A stretch of 64,000 bases of DNA from Aquanectria penicillioides (GCA_003415625.1 PYIU01000002.1:1488001-1552000), one strand, 5' to 3'; positions 12,710 through 25,756 are shown, counted from the stretch's first letter. Program-made: numbers and translations. The notes: a model not told the origin generated them from the letters alone.

Positions 12710-12960
12710 GTAAGTCTGAGATGGCCCGCGGCACTCCCGAAGATCCAGATACGATGGGTGGACCTGGTTACCGTCCTCCACCTTGGCTTCTGCTCCCGGA
12801 CTGTCCCTCCTTACATAGAATCATGCTGACGCCCACCTGGCCCTTGCTAGATCTCTTGACCCAATACTAATAGATTAACCACCGCCTCGCCCTTTCGCTT
12901 TGGCCCTGAGTTATGAACTCTGGTCAGTCCCAGTTGTAGGCCACCACTCTCCTTCATCAG
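12710..12960 (+). other. Candidate 5'-UTR intron of the Rua1-type gene
   Basis: A near-perfect donor (CCAG/GTAAGT, GT at 12710) lies 400 nt before the start codon. Downstream are an ACTAATAG branch-like site near 12867 and a pyrimidine-rich acceptor CTCCTTCATCAG ending at 12960. The acceptor choice is a guess; transcript data are needed. Confidence 0.3.
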
Positions 12961-13108
12961 CACCTGTCGCCCCCGACTTACATGACATGAACACAGCCAC
13001 CAAGAACACCAACATCAACAACACCAAGTACACACACCACCTTCCTTTACATTCAGCAGCCCCGACGGCCAGTTCCAAGATCCCCCAAGGTCGACTCACT
13101 CCGTCACC

Positions 13109-15063
13109 ATGAACGGGACCGAATTTCCTGACTCCGAGGTCATCACCTCGGAGGTTATGTGGTCCACCCCCACCCCCAGACCCGACCTCGGCCTGCCACC
13201 ATTCACGCTGGCTTCACCTTTGTCACCACAGAAGACTACTCGTCGGTTCCCTCCTGGGATACCTCTTCTATCTCACTCCAGCAGACCCCCAGCGACACCA
13301 TGTCGCGACCCATCTCGATGCACCAGGACTTCTGCCCTCCTACTGCGATCGAGAACGGTGAGCAACCCCCGGGTGTCTAGATAGAGAGAGGCACAGCATG
13401 GCTAACACATGTATCTAGCTTCGTGGATTGAGAAGCCATGCGAGGATCACTTCGACCTCAACAGCTTCGACCACGAGATGAACATGGGAATTGGCCAGGC
13501 TTTCACCACTGACGAGGCCATTCCTGTCCTCGACCTCGAGTACCAGAAGCAGGTCCACGACGAGGAGTTGATGGCCCTTGACGGCAGCGTCAAGCCTCGC
13601 CGCATGTCTGGCTCCTCCTTCTCCATGTCTACTTCTGGTGCCCTTTCCGACATGCCCTCTTACGAAGACTTCTCAACTGCCCTCTCCGAGGCCCAGTCTT
13701 TCACCTCTGACTACCCCCCCACCTCTAACCGCAACTCTTTGATGTCCTCTACTCAGCTCTCGCCTGTCGCCTCGCCTCGCATTGCCAGCCAGCAGACCCG
13801 AACCGATCTCGTCAGGACCCAGAGCCGTGGCCGAGGCGCATCGCCATCGCCCCGCCCCGGCGTCCGCTCTGCTCCCTACAGTGTCGAAGGCCCCAGACTC
13901 AAGCGATGGTCCACCGGCACCTATGGAACGATGAGCCGAAAGCCCGCGCCCTTTGTCTACCATGCCAACCCCGAGATCTTCAACACGCACCAGCAACTCT
14001 GCTCTGGCAGCTCTTCTCCCACTGCCGCTTGCGCCAACCCTCTGCCCCTGAACTATGGCAACCTCCAGGCTGTCCAGCAAGCCCCCTTCATGGTCACCAG
14101 CACCCCAGTCTTCCAGAGAAGCAGCATGCTCTTGCCCTCGCAACTCCCCTCTCAGGTTCCGACCCAAGCCTGGCACCCCGACACAACCCACCACCACTTC
14201 GAGGCACCCCCGCCTCTTCTCTCTCACGGGCTCTTCCGAATGCTCCAGAGCAACGGCGACCCTCACTCGTTCCATGGCCACTACACGGATCTTTCTGACC
14301 CACCGGACCTATACGCCGCTCTCCAGGAGGAGCAGATCCCGCCCCCTCCTGAGGACATGAACCCTTCGGACCCTGACCTGATCCCCGCGAGCAAGAATTG
14401 CGCTTCGAGGGAGACCTGTACACCCCCCGCTGGGTGCGCGGGCACGGCAACAAGCGCGAGGGCTGGTGCGGCATCTGCAAGCCAGGAAGATGGCTGGTCC
14501 TCAAGAACTCGGCCTTCTGGTACGACAAGTCCTTCACCCACGGAATCAGTGCTGCGACCGGCAGTTCTTTCCAGGAGCCCCAGCAGAAGCGACGCATGGA
14601 TGGCAACCCAGATGTGTGGGAGGGATTGTGCGGCAGCTGCAATGAGTGGATTGCGCTAGTGAGCAGCAAGAAGAAGGGAACAACCTGGTTCAGACACGCA
14701 TACAAGGTAAGCAACTCGCGGGCTTGTTTATCTGCACTATCAACTAACAGGAAAATACAGTGCCACACACACCTCAAGATCAAGGATACGCCCAAGCGTC
14801 GTCGCGAGAGCAGCAACACTCGAGCCATGACGACCTCGGTAGTAGCCAAGCCCAAGAGCGAATGCCAGCCTGTGACCCCACAGATGGCCTCTTCTGCTCT
14901 GGTTGAAGTCTCTACCCCCACCCCGGTCACAATGTCGCAAATGACTTCGCACCTTCAACCCCAGCAGATGTTGACGGCAGTGCCGCCTCCTCAGATGTGC
15001 ACCCTCGGCTCGACGCCGACGGCGCTCATCACTGCTACCGAACCCTTTCCGAACATGATTTAA
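13109..15063 (+). CDS. Rua1-type transcription regulator (Rua1 C-terminal domain); two apparent 1-nt frameshifts
   Basis: Rua1 of Ustilago activates the ustilagic acid cluster. Ascomycete proteins with this C-terminal domain are mostly uncharacterised nuclear regulators. Exons are 13109-13357, 13419-14706 and 14761-15063; allowing for two missing bases the product is about 613 residues. The first two thirds are Ser/Pro/Gln-rich. The C-terminal domain shows RFEGDLYTPRWVRGHGNKRE, then CGIC, WLVLKNSAFWYDKSF, CGSC and CHTH, a likely zinc-binding set. The frame breaks at 13165-13208 (between EVMWSTP and AGFTFVTTEDYSS) and at 14377-14392 (between DPDLIP and EQELRFEG). Both are cured by one extra base, with C-runs nearby, and no GT..AG intron can explain them. 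I regard the gene as intact and the sequence as faulty, but a decaying gene is not excluded. Confidence 0.8.
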
Positions 15064-18000
15064 TTACACCAAAAAAAAAAAAAGCTCACCATTTTTCCCT
15101 TTTACTCGTTTTTAGATCTCTATCCCACCACTCGCTTGGTTCAGTCACTTTTATGAAACAGTATATCCCCGGCTATGAATGGCCTCGTCACTCACTATGT
15201 TATGAAAGATGGGACAAAGACAGATGTTTGATACCAGGGTGACATCACGGGGGCGATTATTTCCCTCGGCCCTTTGATGGTACCTCATTATTCTTTTTGT
15301 TTCATGCTTTTTTTTTCTCTCTCTCTCGCGCGCTCTTATTTTTTTTTTCCTTTTTTTTTTTTTTTCGTTTCTTCCGCTCGTTTGCATTTATTTTATTACA
15401 CCCGATGCTGCTGCACATGGTTTTTTGTTGCTTTTTATTTATGGACTATTTGTGGATTGAAAAAGAAAAAGAAAATGGGTCTGGCTCTCCAGCTGCCTGG
15501 CCAAGGAAGGATTTCCCGCGAAATCGATTTTCAATGGACGGACTTTTTAGGATGGCAAATTATTGAATTTGGAGGAATTTGGGAAATGTGTATCTGGGAT
15601 TTGATCAATTGGACATTGGCGTGGAGATATCAAGGAAGGGTTCCAAGGTCTAGCCAAAGTCTAGCCACTTTGACTACGTTGGCTTTTTTCTTTTACTACA
15701 ATCTGCTCACTTTGTTGAGGGATACCCCAGGAGTTGGTTATTTTATTATTATTATTTTTGCTTTTTTAGATAGACAAGTCTCCGGCATTGAGTCGCCCCC
15801 TCGTCGGAAGAAAGGGCTTCATGATGATCAACGATGCGAGATGGACGACGACGGCTGCTGGCCAGTTGGATGCGGGGCATAGGCTAAATTTAGATAGAAA
15901 GGTTACGATATCAAAATAGTACTGTCACTTGTTTTGTTTCTTATTAACTTTATCATTTTTCTGGTTGCTTCCCTTGGTCTACAATCCGTAATATTTACAA
16001 TGTTTGGTAGAGCGAATCGTCAAGCCGGGCGCGGTAGGGGGATGCAGAGCGTGAAACGTGCCCTGAAGCAATTGCCGTAGAGGATCGCCACGGGTGTTTG
16101 TTTCGCACCTAGGTAGAGAGCCCAGCAACCCACCCGCGATGGCACGTCGATCGAAACACCGGGCCCAGCTGTATTCTCTTTCCCTCGGGGCTCTCGGTCG
16201 ATCCTGCGGGCCAGAGTGGTGCCATGGGCTATAGAAGGGGGACTGATATTGGGGGTGGTTAGCGTTGGGTGGGCTTCCGAGAGGTGTCTTCGGCTACTAC
16301 TGTAGGGGCAGGGGACTGGGGCCTTGTTTGTTCTTTTGTTTGGAAGGGGGGGCCGGCATCTCGGGAGGACAACAACTCGCCGCGGTGCAGTGCAGTGCAG
16401 GGCTGGACTGGGCCATTGCTCAGGCAGCGCTGCCAGAGAGCACCGGAGATGACGATGGGCATCGTTTGCAGCCCACAGTGGGGTTCTACTACAGCTCGGC
16501 CAAAGCTTGGTCTCTGGCTTGTAGGCAAGCAAAAGCTCGCTATGGTGTTGCTTCTGCTCCTGGGATACGACGTCGGGTGCGGAAGCAGAAGCGATTATGC
16601 CGGATGACCCGACCGTTGGCCGCTGGCACGGATGGAAGGATTCTCAGGGCCGGCTCCGGAGCCCAAGGGAACGGTTTCCAAGGATTTGCGTTTAGCTGCT
16701 CCGAAGAGTCTCCTATAGTCTAGTCAACTGGCACGGATAGTATGGGTGTCCGTGGTGTGGTATACGTACACGAGGCGATGGGCAAACGGAATATTTCGTT
16801 GGCCTGTCCGGATCCATTATGCCATGAAACAAGGACGAACGTAGTTGTACGCGCAGTCCCCATTCGCGGCTTGGCCTGTTGGAAGAGCCTACTCGACGGA
16901 CGGACGGACAGGGGACTGAGAAGTTGGTCTATGTTGGTTCGCAGGCTCCGGGACGCAGGTACCCGTCCCGGGGGGTGAGGAGAGGGGAGGGGAGGAGAGG
17001 AGAAGAGGAGAAAGCTGCTCGTATGATAGGATGCGAACCGAAGCCCCCGACAAGAGCCTTGGCTATCCGAACGTGGACCACATAATTGTTTGTTGTTTAG
17101 GTGCCAGTGCTATGTCGGTCTAGCGTGTCACCGGCAGGTGCGCAACAAGAGTCACTGGGCGAGCTGGGATGGGCCTTGAAAGCCTCAAGGTTCTTTTTTT
17201 TTTTTTTTTTTTTTTTTTCGAGGACTGGGTTGGGGCTGGGGCTGGCGGCGGCCAGGCGGGTGGCAAGGCATGGGGGGATTGCGGCATCGGATGATCGCTT
17301 GGTGAATCTGAGTGAGCCTTGACAATCCCGGGGCGTGGGCGCGCGTTGCCGGGATTTGGGGGAGGAGGAAGAGAAGGACAAGGCGAAGGCTGGACGCGTA
17401 AAGAGACGACGATTGCGCGGAACGAAGGTTTGCGTAAAGTGACAGCGCAACACAGCAAGGGGGCCATGAGCCAGGGATGTTCCCGGCATTGACGATGGAG
17501 GAGATGTCATTGTTTTTGCCCCTGGTGCCTGGGCCGGTCCAAACTCAAAAGAGAAGCTGGTCCGGCGAGGTTTACTGTTAGATCTGGATCTCGTTATTGG
17601 GGAGGATCAATTGCCGGGGGAGGGGTGTGCGTGTGTAAGAGAGGCATGTGTGAGAGAAGAGAGTGAGGGGGGGCCAAAAGGCTGTTGTGCGTGTGCCGTG
17701 ATGTGGGCGAGAAGTTGGGTGCAATCTCCCAGAATTCATGCGGCGCTGTAGACAGCCCGCGAGTTGATGAGTGGGGATGGGGATGACATGAGGATGGGGG
17801 AGGGGAGCTCGGATGGTGGGGTTGGAATTTGTCTGTATGCACATGTAATGAATGTGACGATGTGGAGGGGCACTTTATTTTGTGTGTCGTTTCTTTGTCC
17901 TTCTTCAGCTGTGGTGCAGTGACTGGGATCATCATGTCGGTCGAGGGAGCTGACCATGTTGTCAGATGGGGAGATCCATACCTGGTGCGTTCTCTCTCTC

Positions 18001-21000
18001 ACGTGCGATCAATGCAATACGATCATGTACGCGTGGAGATGTGAGATGTGAGAACGGGGTGCAGCAAACACACTCTAACGAGCCGGCATCCCGGGAATCT
18101 CTTCAATGGAGGGATTCGACATTCGGAAGTAATTTTCTTCTTCCCACATGGCATTTGGCAAACGCAATCAATCCCGCAGATCAAAGCTCGCCAAAGAGGA
18201 ACAAGAAGAAGCAAAAACGAGCGAATAATTCCAATCCTTTCATGGTTCATGGCCTGACCCAGCAGGTCGAGGCCAAGGTCTAGCCTCAACGCCATCTAGT
18301 CACGGCTGTTGAGCGGGCTGGCTGAACAAAAGCCCATTCCGAGGCGTCATGGCCCCCCGGCTTCAGCTAGAGAAGGGTGCACACACAATGCACATGTACG
18401 TAGATCGATCAATCCGTCAAGCCGCCTGGCATCTCAGACATGGCCTTTCTTTCTCCGAGATAGCGTGCCTTTTTCCAGTGTGTGGTACGAGGAGTGACGC
18501 CAGGGGAAAAAAAGGGCTTTTCCCTATCCTCTAAATGCAAGCACTTAAAACCCTGGTCAAAGAGCTAATCCAGGCACGGTTTCTCAGTTTGTGTCTGCGA
18601 TTGAGGTACCGGTAGGAGAGATGCTATTTCCGGACACAATGTGCTCGCGCTTCTTTACTCAGGGGCCGTCCAATCAACCGACGTTCCAAACGCGAGTGGT
18701 GCGTGGTACAGGCATAATGCATCTCCCACGTCAATCAATTTACTTGCATGCTCTCGGACCATACATCGATTCTCAAGTCTTGATGGTCGCCGTTGTAAGT
18801 GAATGGGGGGCTGGCCTCGTCTTCCGCTGCCTCTCGCTACGCATCCGAGCCCACGGACCACGGTGACGTTTTACTTGGAGAAATAGGTATAGAGAAGAAC
18901 AAAGAGGGGTAACCAGCGGAGCTTTAAACGAAGGATCCATGGCTTCGGTTAAGGCAGAGTTTGCCCGTCTCTGGGAAATGAGGTCTGACGACACACATCT
19001 GCAACCGAGAGAGTTCCCTGGGCCCGACCACTACCCCGGCTGGGCCTTGTCGGCAGATGCAGACTATTATTGCCTTGGCGTATGGATCGTTTAGCCTTGT
19101 TCGAAGGCTGAGAAGCGCTCGTTTGTGCCCAAAGAGCCTACCTTAAACCCATCCGAGCTGAAAGGGTGTTCATGCGTCATCCCTTGGCGGCGGGAGCTGA
19201 CAAGCAGCCAGCTGAGAAAACAACTAGCTCACAAAACAACCAACCAAAACCTACATGATGGCGGCACCAAAGGAGATCGATCTGCTCAGCAGATGTACAG
19301 ATAGCCAATGTCAAAAGCCATGGCGTGCTTACCCGTTGCTTTGCACCCCCAGCTTGCCTTTTCATGCGTACGTTGGCCTGCTGTCCGTTGGCCGGCATCT
19401 AGCGAAGCAAGCTGTGGTTGCATTGAGGGCCCATGCAGGTACAGGTAACTACAGGTTGCATTCGAGTTTGCATTGTCTCTGGCCGCCTCGAACAAGGCCA
19501 TGCGCACTGCCAAAAGCAGGTCACTGCATATGCAGCCGCAGGGAGGCTGGATAGCGACCTGTAAGCTTCGCTGCACAAACGTGGTCAACGAAAATCAGCC
19601 CCCCTGACTTGGCCCCCCTCTGCGCGATTGGCACTGCCTTTGCGGTCTCCAACCGATGCCCCGTAAATTCAGGGGCGCTATAAACTCAAAAATTCCATCA
19701 TATCTTGGTTTGCCTCGTCCCTACCTATACAACACCGTCCTAAGTCGACGGCGGCGATTGCTGTGAGTCAACTCTGAGGATGTGCCACCCCCCCAGAAAT
19801 ACCGGCCCTAGAAATACGGGCGAGGAACCAACTTCTCCGCCTGTGTTCCGGTTGGAAATATCCATCGGCCAGCCCGTGACAAAACGGATCATTCAACATG
19901 GCCCTTATCTCACCGAGCGATCCCACGGCTAGTCCTTCCCCCAGCTGGGCGAGACGGACTAAGATCTGGATCGAGAGACAGGCTGCTGAATTGGTGTCAC
20001 TTGTTGCGCCGTCAGGCACACCGAGAGACATGGCGTCTCTAGGGCGAGCCAGTGTGTCGGGGCGTATGGGCGGAAAGATCATCGCCTGCTCCCCGGCCCA
20101 ACGAGAAGGGAGGCGAGGCGATTGCGGAAGAACCCCCACGATGATGTTGCAAAGAATGAAGAAGTTCGGTGAGTTAAGATGCAAATCCAAAGAGCTTCAG
20201 CTGCAGGTCTCCCTTTCGGATAGAGGTAGCCTTGAGCCAAGTGCATATTCCTTTTTCTCCGCTAGAGGCCGCCAGTCTTGTGAGTTGCGCAACCCGCCGA
20301 TACTGCAAGCAGTAAGTGCCGAGCCAGCAACTCTAATGTGTCACCGCCATTCGAGTTGGCTCCGTGCAAAGAAGGAATAGAGTTGAGCGGAAAGCGCACA
20401 TCCTTTGGTTCGGTAGCATGGCGCTGTCCGCCATTCTCATTGTCTCGACGTGGCCAAGACATTGTAATCTCGCCCCCTCAATGCCTCGGCCCGTGGGTCG
20501 AAAGACAAGAGTTCAGAGTTCGGCACACGGCCGGCTGGATTGTGGCAGAGACAAACCTGACAAGCGTCTTTGTCTGCTCCTCGAGTGCGCCATGCGGGCT
20601 GAGGACTTTGTAGCTGAAGCAAATGCGGTGGGGGATCCTCATGCTGGGGATTAGAGGCGAAGTTAAAGGGGGCCACAAATGAACTGTTTAGGTGCCAAGT
20701 GTTTGTGAAGAACGTGGAAAACGTGCCAGTATCCTATCTACGCTGGTGAGAAAACGAACCCCCCCCCCATGTTTCGATCAAGCCATAGTGTTGGGCTATT
20801 CGCTCGCTGATGTGTGCTGATCTGGGGGTTCGTTCAACCACATGGCCTGGTTGGTTCTCGGTTCAAGCTGGTGAATGCAGGGGGAAACGCCTCGAGGTTG
20901 CGTGGTGGATAAATGAATGGCTGGAAGGCCACTATCTCAGACAGCTACCTAGACGATATTACAGCACGGAAGGTCTAGAATAAGTAATGGGGATAGGAGA

Positions 21001-22558
21001 AGGAGCCTTATGGCCGAACATGACCGTCATTTTCAGGTTGTCCTTTGTAATTGTCTCGGCTTTGGGATATCTGTGACGAATCCCACAAGAAAGCTCCCTT
21101 TCCTGCCTCACTTACTAACTGTTACCTAAGGTAGTTTCGTCTCGTCAATTACCCCTGTTGAACCCGATTAGGAATGTCAATACCGCATCCCTTTTTTTTT
21201 ATTGTTCCTCTCCCCACGTCACTCAGAATGTCGCCGACTGGTCGTACTACCTTCTCCCTCAACCAGGTGAACCCTGAGGTTATGAGCGTGGCGAGGCCAT
21301 TAGCTAGGTTCGGGTGGTGATCGAAAGTGGCTTAGCCTCGGTGCCGCTCTTACCGTTTGGCCTGGTATGTGAGGAGCCACCATAATTTATGCACTTTATG
21401 CGCAGTTGACGGTGGCTGGTATGAAAACGGTGCGACTGCTACCGTTTGTCTCAAATATGTGTATATCAGGGTCAGGAAGGTTTACAATGCCTCTAGATAT
21501 GCCATGTATTCTTGATGAATTCTCGAAGTCATAACAGCTTAATGACACTGAGTTGTTTCATGCATGACCCAGGTCGTAGAGGAAAGCTCCACTCAACAGT
21601 AAGGTCGCCTTTCAGGATATCAAGCAAGAATAACATACATCTCGCACCATGAAAACAAAAATGAACTGCCAGATTCCATAGACTAATCATGATAACCTAC
21701 AATTCAACCAGTCGTGTAAGCGAGCTGGTGGCTAAGGCCCCGCCTGCGGAAGCCACCAACTGCCAATGTCTCAGCTGTCATGTTCAGAGAGTAGTGGCAT
21801 GCTCCCAGTGAATATATTGGCATGCATGTCGGAGAAAACATGTCTTCTAAGCTATGAATGCCGACTTCTTGCCTTGGCGCTTCCGAGGCTTTCGGAACTA
21901 AGTAGGAAACTACACATTCTAAGACGAAGATTGAATGTTGAAGTGATTCAGCAACTGAGAGCATGCATGCGTTGTCTGGCGTTTGTCTGCATCTGCATCT
22001 GCAAACTGGAGGGTCAATGGCAATTCATTCTCCCATAACAGTAGAGAATGAGAAACTTCCTTACTCGTCTTTTCATTTGCTTTGAGTCAAGTACAACCTC
22101 TTTCTAGCCCGTGCATCCTTTCTTGTTTGCGTTCAGTTTGCTCAGGATACTGATAGAAAACAAATTTACGATGCGATGGATCGAGGTACTCTGAGTAAGG
22201 TAGAACCTCATGCTTTAAGCCTCTAATCATGAGTAACCATCTGTACTCAAATTCCTCTCTGCATACGATTTATCTTGAATTATTGGCAAACGAGGCAATA
22301 CAGGAAACATATCCCAAGATCATCATCTTGGAATAGACGAGACCACGACGAGTTACAATTCGACAAAGGTCATATTCTGAAACCAACCAATTATACTACA
22401 GTACCGTCCCTGCATTGTTCTGGGGCATAATTACATTGATATCTCAAAGACTGGAGGCAATCACTCAAACTCCATGTCTATCCCGATCAAAACTGTCCTT
22501 GATGAGAGTCCTGAGCCTGTATAAGCTTTATTAAGCTCGAAATTTTCAACACCAAACA
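15064..22558. other. 7.5-kb gene-free region
   Basis: No supported gene. ORFs such as 15274-15882 and 19898-20380 have no domain, odd composition and no splice support. Poly-T runs occur near 15309-15366 and 17191-17218. Apparent gaps between conserved genes in filamentous fungi are often this long, but a fast-evolving gene or non-coding RNA could be missed here. Confidence 0.55.
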
Positions 22559-22642
22559 GGGGGGCTGGCGCAACGGTAGCGCGTCAGATTCCAGTAAACT
22601 GGAATCTCCTGAAGGTTAAGAGTTCGAATCTCTTGTCCCTCA
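22559..22642 (+). tRNA. tRNA-Trp (CCA) with 12-nt intron
   Basis: Cloverleaf: acceptor GGGGGGC pairs with GTCCCTC (two G-U), D-arm GCGC-AACGGTA-GCGC, anticodon stem TCAG/CTGA, loop TT-CCA-G, T-arm AAGAG-TTCGAAT-CTCTT, discriminator A at 22642. The canonical intron after position 37 is 22595-22606; it pairs with the anticodon region in a 9-bp hairpin. The D-arm and GCGCGTC block match eukaryotic tRNA-Trp. The 31-39 pair is A-C, a mismatch shared by both copies. A T5 terminator follows. Confidence 0.85.
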
Positions 22643-22645
22643 AAA

Positions 22646-22650
22646 TTTTT
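22646..22650 (+). terminator. Pol III terminator TTTTT
   Basis: Run of five T, four bases after the tRNA 3' end. Confidence 0.75.
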
Positions 22651-22857
22651 GTGGTTCCGTCGCAATACCAACATCAAATCGTTGGTTTTGCCATGATGTT
22701 TTTTGTACATCGTGGACTGCAATACAGACCCTCCTTATTCGCGAGTAAAAACCCTCTTGCATTGCTTATTCAATCAATCCTTTTTTTGGGGGGGGGAGTG
22801 CCACGGTTTGTGTTTCTTTGCCTGGTTTCTAGTTGAAGGAAACTTGGGAGAAAATGC

Positions 22858-22863
22858 AAAAAA
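22858..22863 (-). terminator. Pol III terminator T6 (minus strand)
   Basis: Six A on the plus strand, four bases beyond the minus-strand tRNA 3' end. Confidence 0.75.
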
Positions 22864-22866
22864 GAA

Positions 22867-22950
22867 TGAGGGACAAGAGATTCGAACTCTTAACCTTCAG
22901 GAGATTCCAGTTTACTGGAATCTGACGCGCTACCGTTGCGCCAGCCCCCC
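22867..22950 (-). tRNA. tRNA-Trp (CCA) with 12-nt intron, second copy inverted
   Basis: The 84 nt are identical to the plus-strand copy at 22559, including intron and A-C mismatch. Flanks are not similar beyond a few bases. The two genes converge, 224 bp apart. A TATATA sequence sits about 35 bp upstream of this copy (near 22984). Confidence 0.85.
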
Positions 22951-25756
22951 TTGCTGATGTCTGAAACAGTCCGAAATGCCCATTATATACCGAGGCGACA
23001 TTCAGGGCTGAGTTTGGCGTTGCATTGGGAGATCCGACTCACAACAGTTGAATAATTAACCACGCCGACAGCTTTGTGTTTTGAACATGCTGTCTTCCTA
23101 CTAAGACCTGCCTCAGTCATTTATAGTTTGAGTGGAAGGACGTCATGTTGTCGCACCTCCAGGGAATGCGACGCCACTGTTGTGAGACTGGTGCGCCCAG
23201 TGCGGTCCCACGCCTGTGCTCTTGATCCCACCTTCGAGCCGGATGTTTTGGCTCAGACATTCCCGAAATTGCAATCTGCAACTTAAACACTTTTTTCTGG
23301 GACAGTCCTTTAAGTAAGTGGTCGGTCCCACTACTTTCATGGTAGCACTCTTGAACCCTGTGTCTGGGAGAGCCTGACAACTGCCCAACAGGGCTGCTAG
23401 ACGTGCTCTGCTCATGACACTAGTTGAGCACAGGGCCATCTTTGCTATTGCGCAAGCCACCAACCTTGTCTCGTGTGTGTTTAAAGTCGGGGTCGTATTC
23501 ATCTTCTCTGTAGGAGGTGAAGTGACATGTCGGCTCGGTGTCTGAAACTCCTACATGGAGTTAGAAACACGCCGTGAGCTGGGACCATGATACTGCAAGT
23601 CCAGAATAAAACCTCAAATGCAACATCCAGTTGGAGATGGGGAAATGAGTAACAAAAAGGTTTCGTAAAAGCCTGGTTTCGCCTCGTTCTTAGTCCACGG
23701 ATTGAGGCGAGTTGAGGGCAGGCAGTTGGGGGCAACCACGTCCTGGATGATGATATCATGATGGAATTGTTTGCGTCCGATATCGCAAAAGCATGCGGCG
23801 TTGTGTTGCCAACCATGCGTCAAAACAAACAAAAATGAATAGTCATCTACCTTGCTTGACAACGAGTGACGAACGGTTTGAAACGGCAAGCAGAACGGAA
23901 GGCATTGTACCCGAGCTTATGCAACCAGGGAGCAAAAAGGTGAAGTAAGTAAGTCCGGGTACGTACTGCAGCGAGCCGTCGGCCAGAGTCCAAAAAGCGG
24001 CATCGCCTACCTATGTCCTGGAGGGTATGTTCCGGGCGGGGGGGACAGGAGCCATTGAGTCGGAAGCTTTCAGCGGTTGGTTGGCTCCGGCAAGGCCACT
24101 GGAGGCGCTGTAGTGGTGGCACTCTCCACTGTAAACGGGCGCCCCCGGGACCACTTAGGGACCACCTGAAATGGCCCCCGTCCCCCTAGCGAATTGCCCA
24201 CCAACCGAAGGCCGTTGAAGCTGGAGCGGCTCGCAAGACTCTCACCGTTGGTCAGGTCACTACGGGACCTGGAGGATGGAGCCTGTACGGGTGCCTCCAT
24301 CCCATGGGCAGTTTGCGTGCGAGTGAGTGAGTCTGTTTGTCTTGTGCTTGTCCTGTTATGTCTGTGCCGCCTATGCATGATTGCACCCCCCCCAGCTGCA
24401 CTGGCTGCGCCCTGCATCTGCTTCCGGATGTTGCCCGTTCACCCTTTCGAGAAAGGATTCGGGTTCCTGCCACTGAAGTCCCCGTCCGTCTGACTGGCCG
24501 GCCAACAAGCAAACCTCATCCCAACCAACAACCGTGAAAAGTACATCGATCTGTAGGACTGCACTGCACGCACGTATCCGTAGCACCTTTTATGCAGCCA
24601 CCTGTAGGGTAGCAAGGTCTGCCGGTCAACAATCCGCTGCATCCAATCCATCTCGTACTTGGACCATAAAATTTACCGAGTCAACGGACCGGGCTCCTTC
24701 TTCTGCCTAAACTAACGACGCCGAGCCCCACGACGCACACCACAATCGCTCTCCGTCAGCCTCTCTCAGCAAAGCGCCAGTGCCATCAGGGACGAGCTGC
24801 CAAACAGCCGGCGTGACCTAATTGCATTGGTACCAACTGATCTGCTCTCCAGGCACTCAGCTCGCCTTAGCTTCCCCCGGTTCCGTCTCTTTCTTGATTT
24901 CACGGCACACGATCTCCTCTCCCTCTCGCTTTCGCTATTACTCTTACGCTCACTGTGGCCTCTCACTCCACCATTGGTCAACCGTCGAGACACCAGACAA
25001 GTCAACCTTTGCTTTCTGGCTGCTTCTCCCTTGACAAGATTTTTTTTTCTGGGCTTTGCGACCAACGGTGGCTCCTATGTATGTCTCCCTTCTACTGTCT
25101 CCTGTCTCTCCCTCTTCACTGCCCGTCTCTCCCTTTCCCTGCCCCTCCTCTTTTTCGCTGCTAGGCTGTGTGGTCCGTTCCCCGACCTAATTCAACTCCC
25201 CTGCCTCTCCCTTCACACTTCCTCAGTCCATCCCACCGCCAACTGAAAGCTGACCGAATTACTCTGGCACGCAGTTCTAGACTTTAATGTGTTTTCCCGT
25301 CCTCCCATGATCGTTTACGACCTTCGATAATGACCCACGACCACCGAAAATCCTAGACCTCCATCTGTCATACTCCGACCCCCCATTGCCTTTTGACTTC
25401 CATCCCCCGTCCTCGACTGCACACCTATACGTGTTCCTCTCTTGATCCCGCCTCTTCGATCTCTTACATGTGCTCCCATTGCTACTGAGGTTCTTCGCCG
25501 ATTCCCAAGGCGCCCCGTGAATTGGTTCCCACAGCCTTGTGAACCGGATTTTTTTCCCACCCCAAAGGCTGGGTTCAATCTAGCCTGTATGATAGGAAAT
25601 CAAAGCTGCTATGAGCGGGGATCAACTGGCTACCAGGCAAGATTACTTTTTTTTCTCCTATATCCATCTCTTCCATACCTTGCCTCGAGAATCTCGCTCC
25701 CGGATCCGCTCGCTCTATCGCTCGCAAAAAGACTGACCGAGTCCCGTGTCCCACAG
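22951..25756. other. Intergenic and 5' leader of the PHD-finger gene
   Basis: No gene seen. The last 900 bp are CT-rich, as in fungal promoters and leaders. A GTATGT donor-like site occurs near 25078, and a good acceptor with branch site (AGACTGACC..GTCCCACAG) ends at 25756, implying at least one upstream exon of the next gene. Confidence 0.5.

Larger units (their letters stand above)
6924..13108. other. 6.2-kb gene-free region upstream of the Rua1-type regulator
   Basis: No convincing coding sequence on either strand. ORFs here are GC-driven or low-complexity. It contains tandem simple repeats (listed separately), poly-A/AG runs near 8056-8110, a (TG)n tract near 11500-11545 and strong pyrimidine tracts in the last 1.5 kb. 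The 3' part is probably promoter plus a long 5' leader of the transcription-factor gene at 13109. Confidence 0.6.

Noticed and set aside
12428..12829. 133-codon plus-strand ORF in the CT-rich leader
   Set aside because: Lies in a pyrimidine tract crossing a strong splice donor; more likely leader than coding.
13673..14281. 202-codon minus-strand ORF opposite the Rua1-type gene
   Set aside because: Shadow of a GC-biased coding exon.
15274..15882. 202-codon plus-strand ORF
   Set aside because: Begins in poly-T/CT low complexity, no conserved motif, mixed composition and no splice support.
19898..20380. 160-codon plus-strand ORF
   Set aside because: No domain, overlapping ORFs on both strands, no coding bias.
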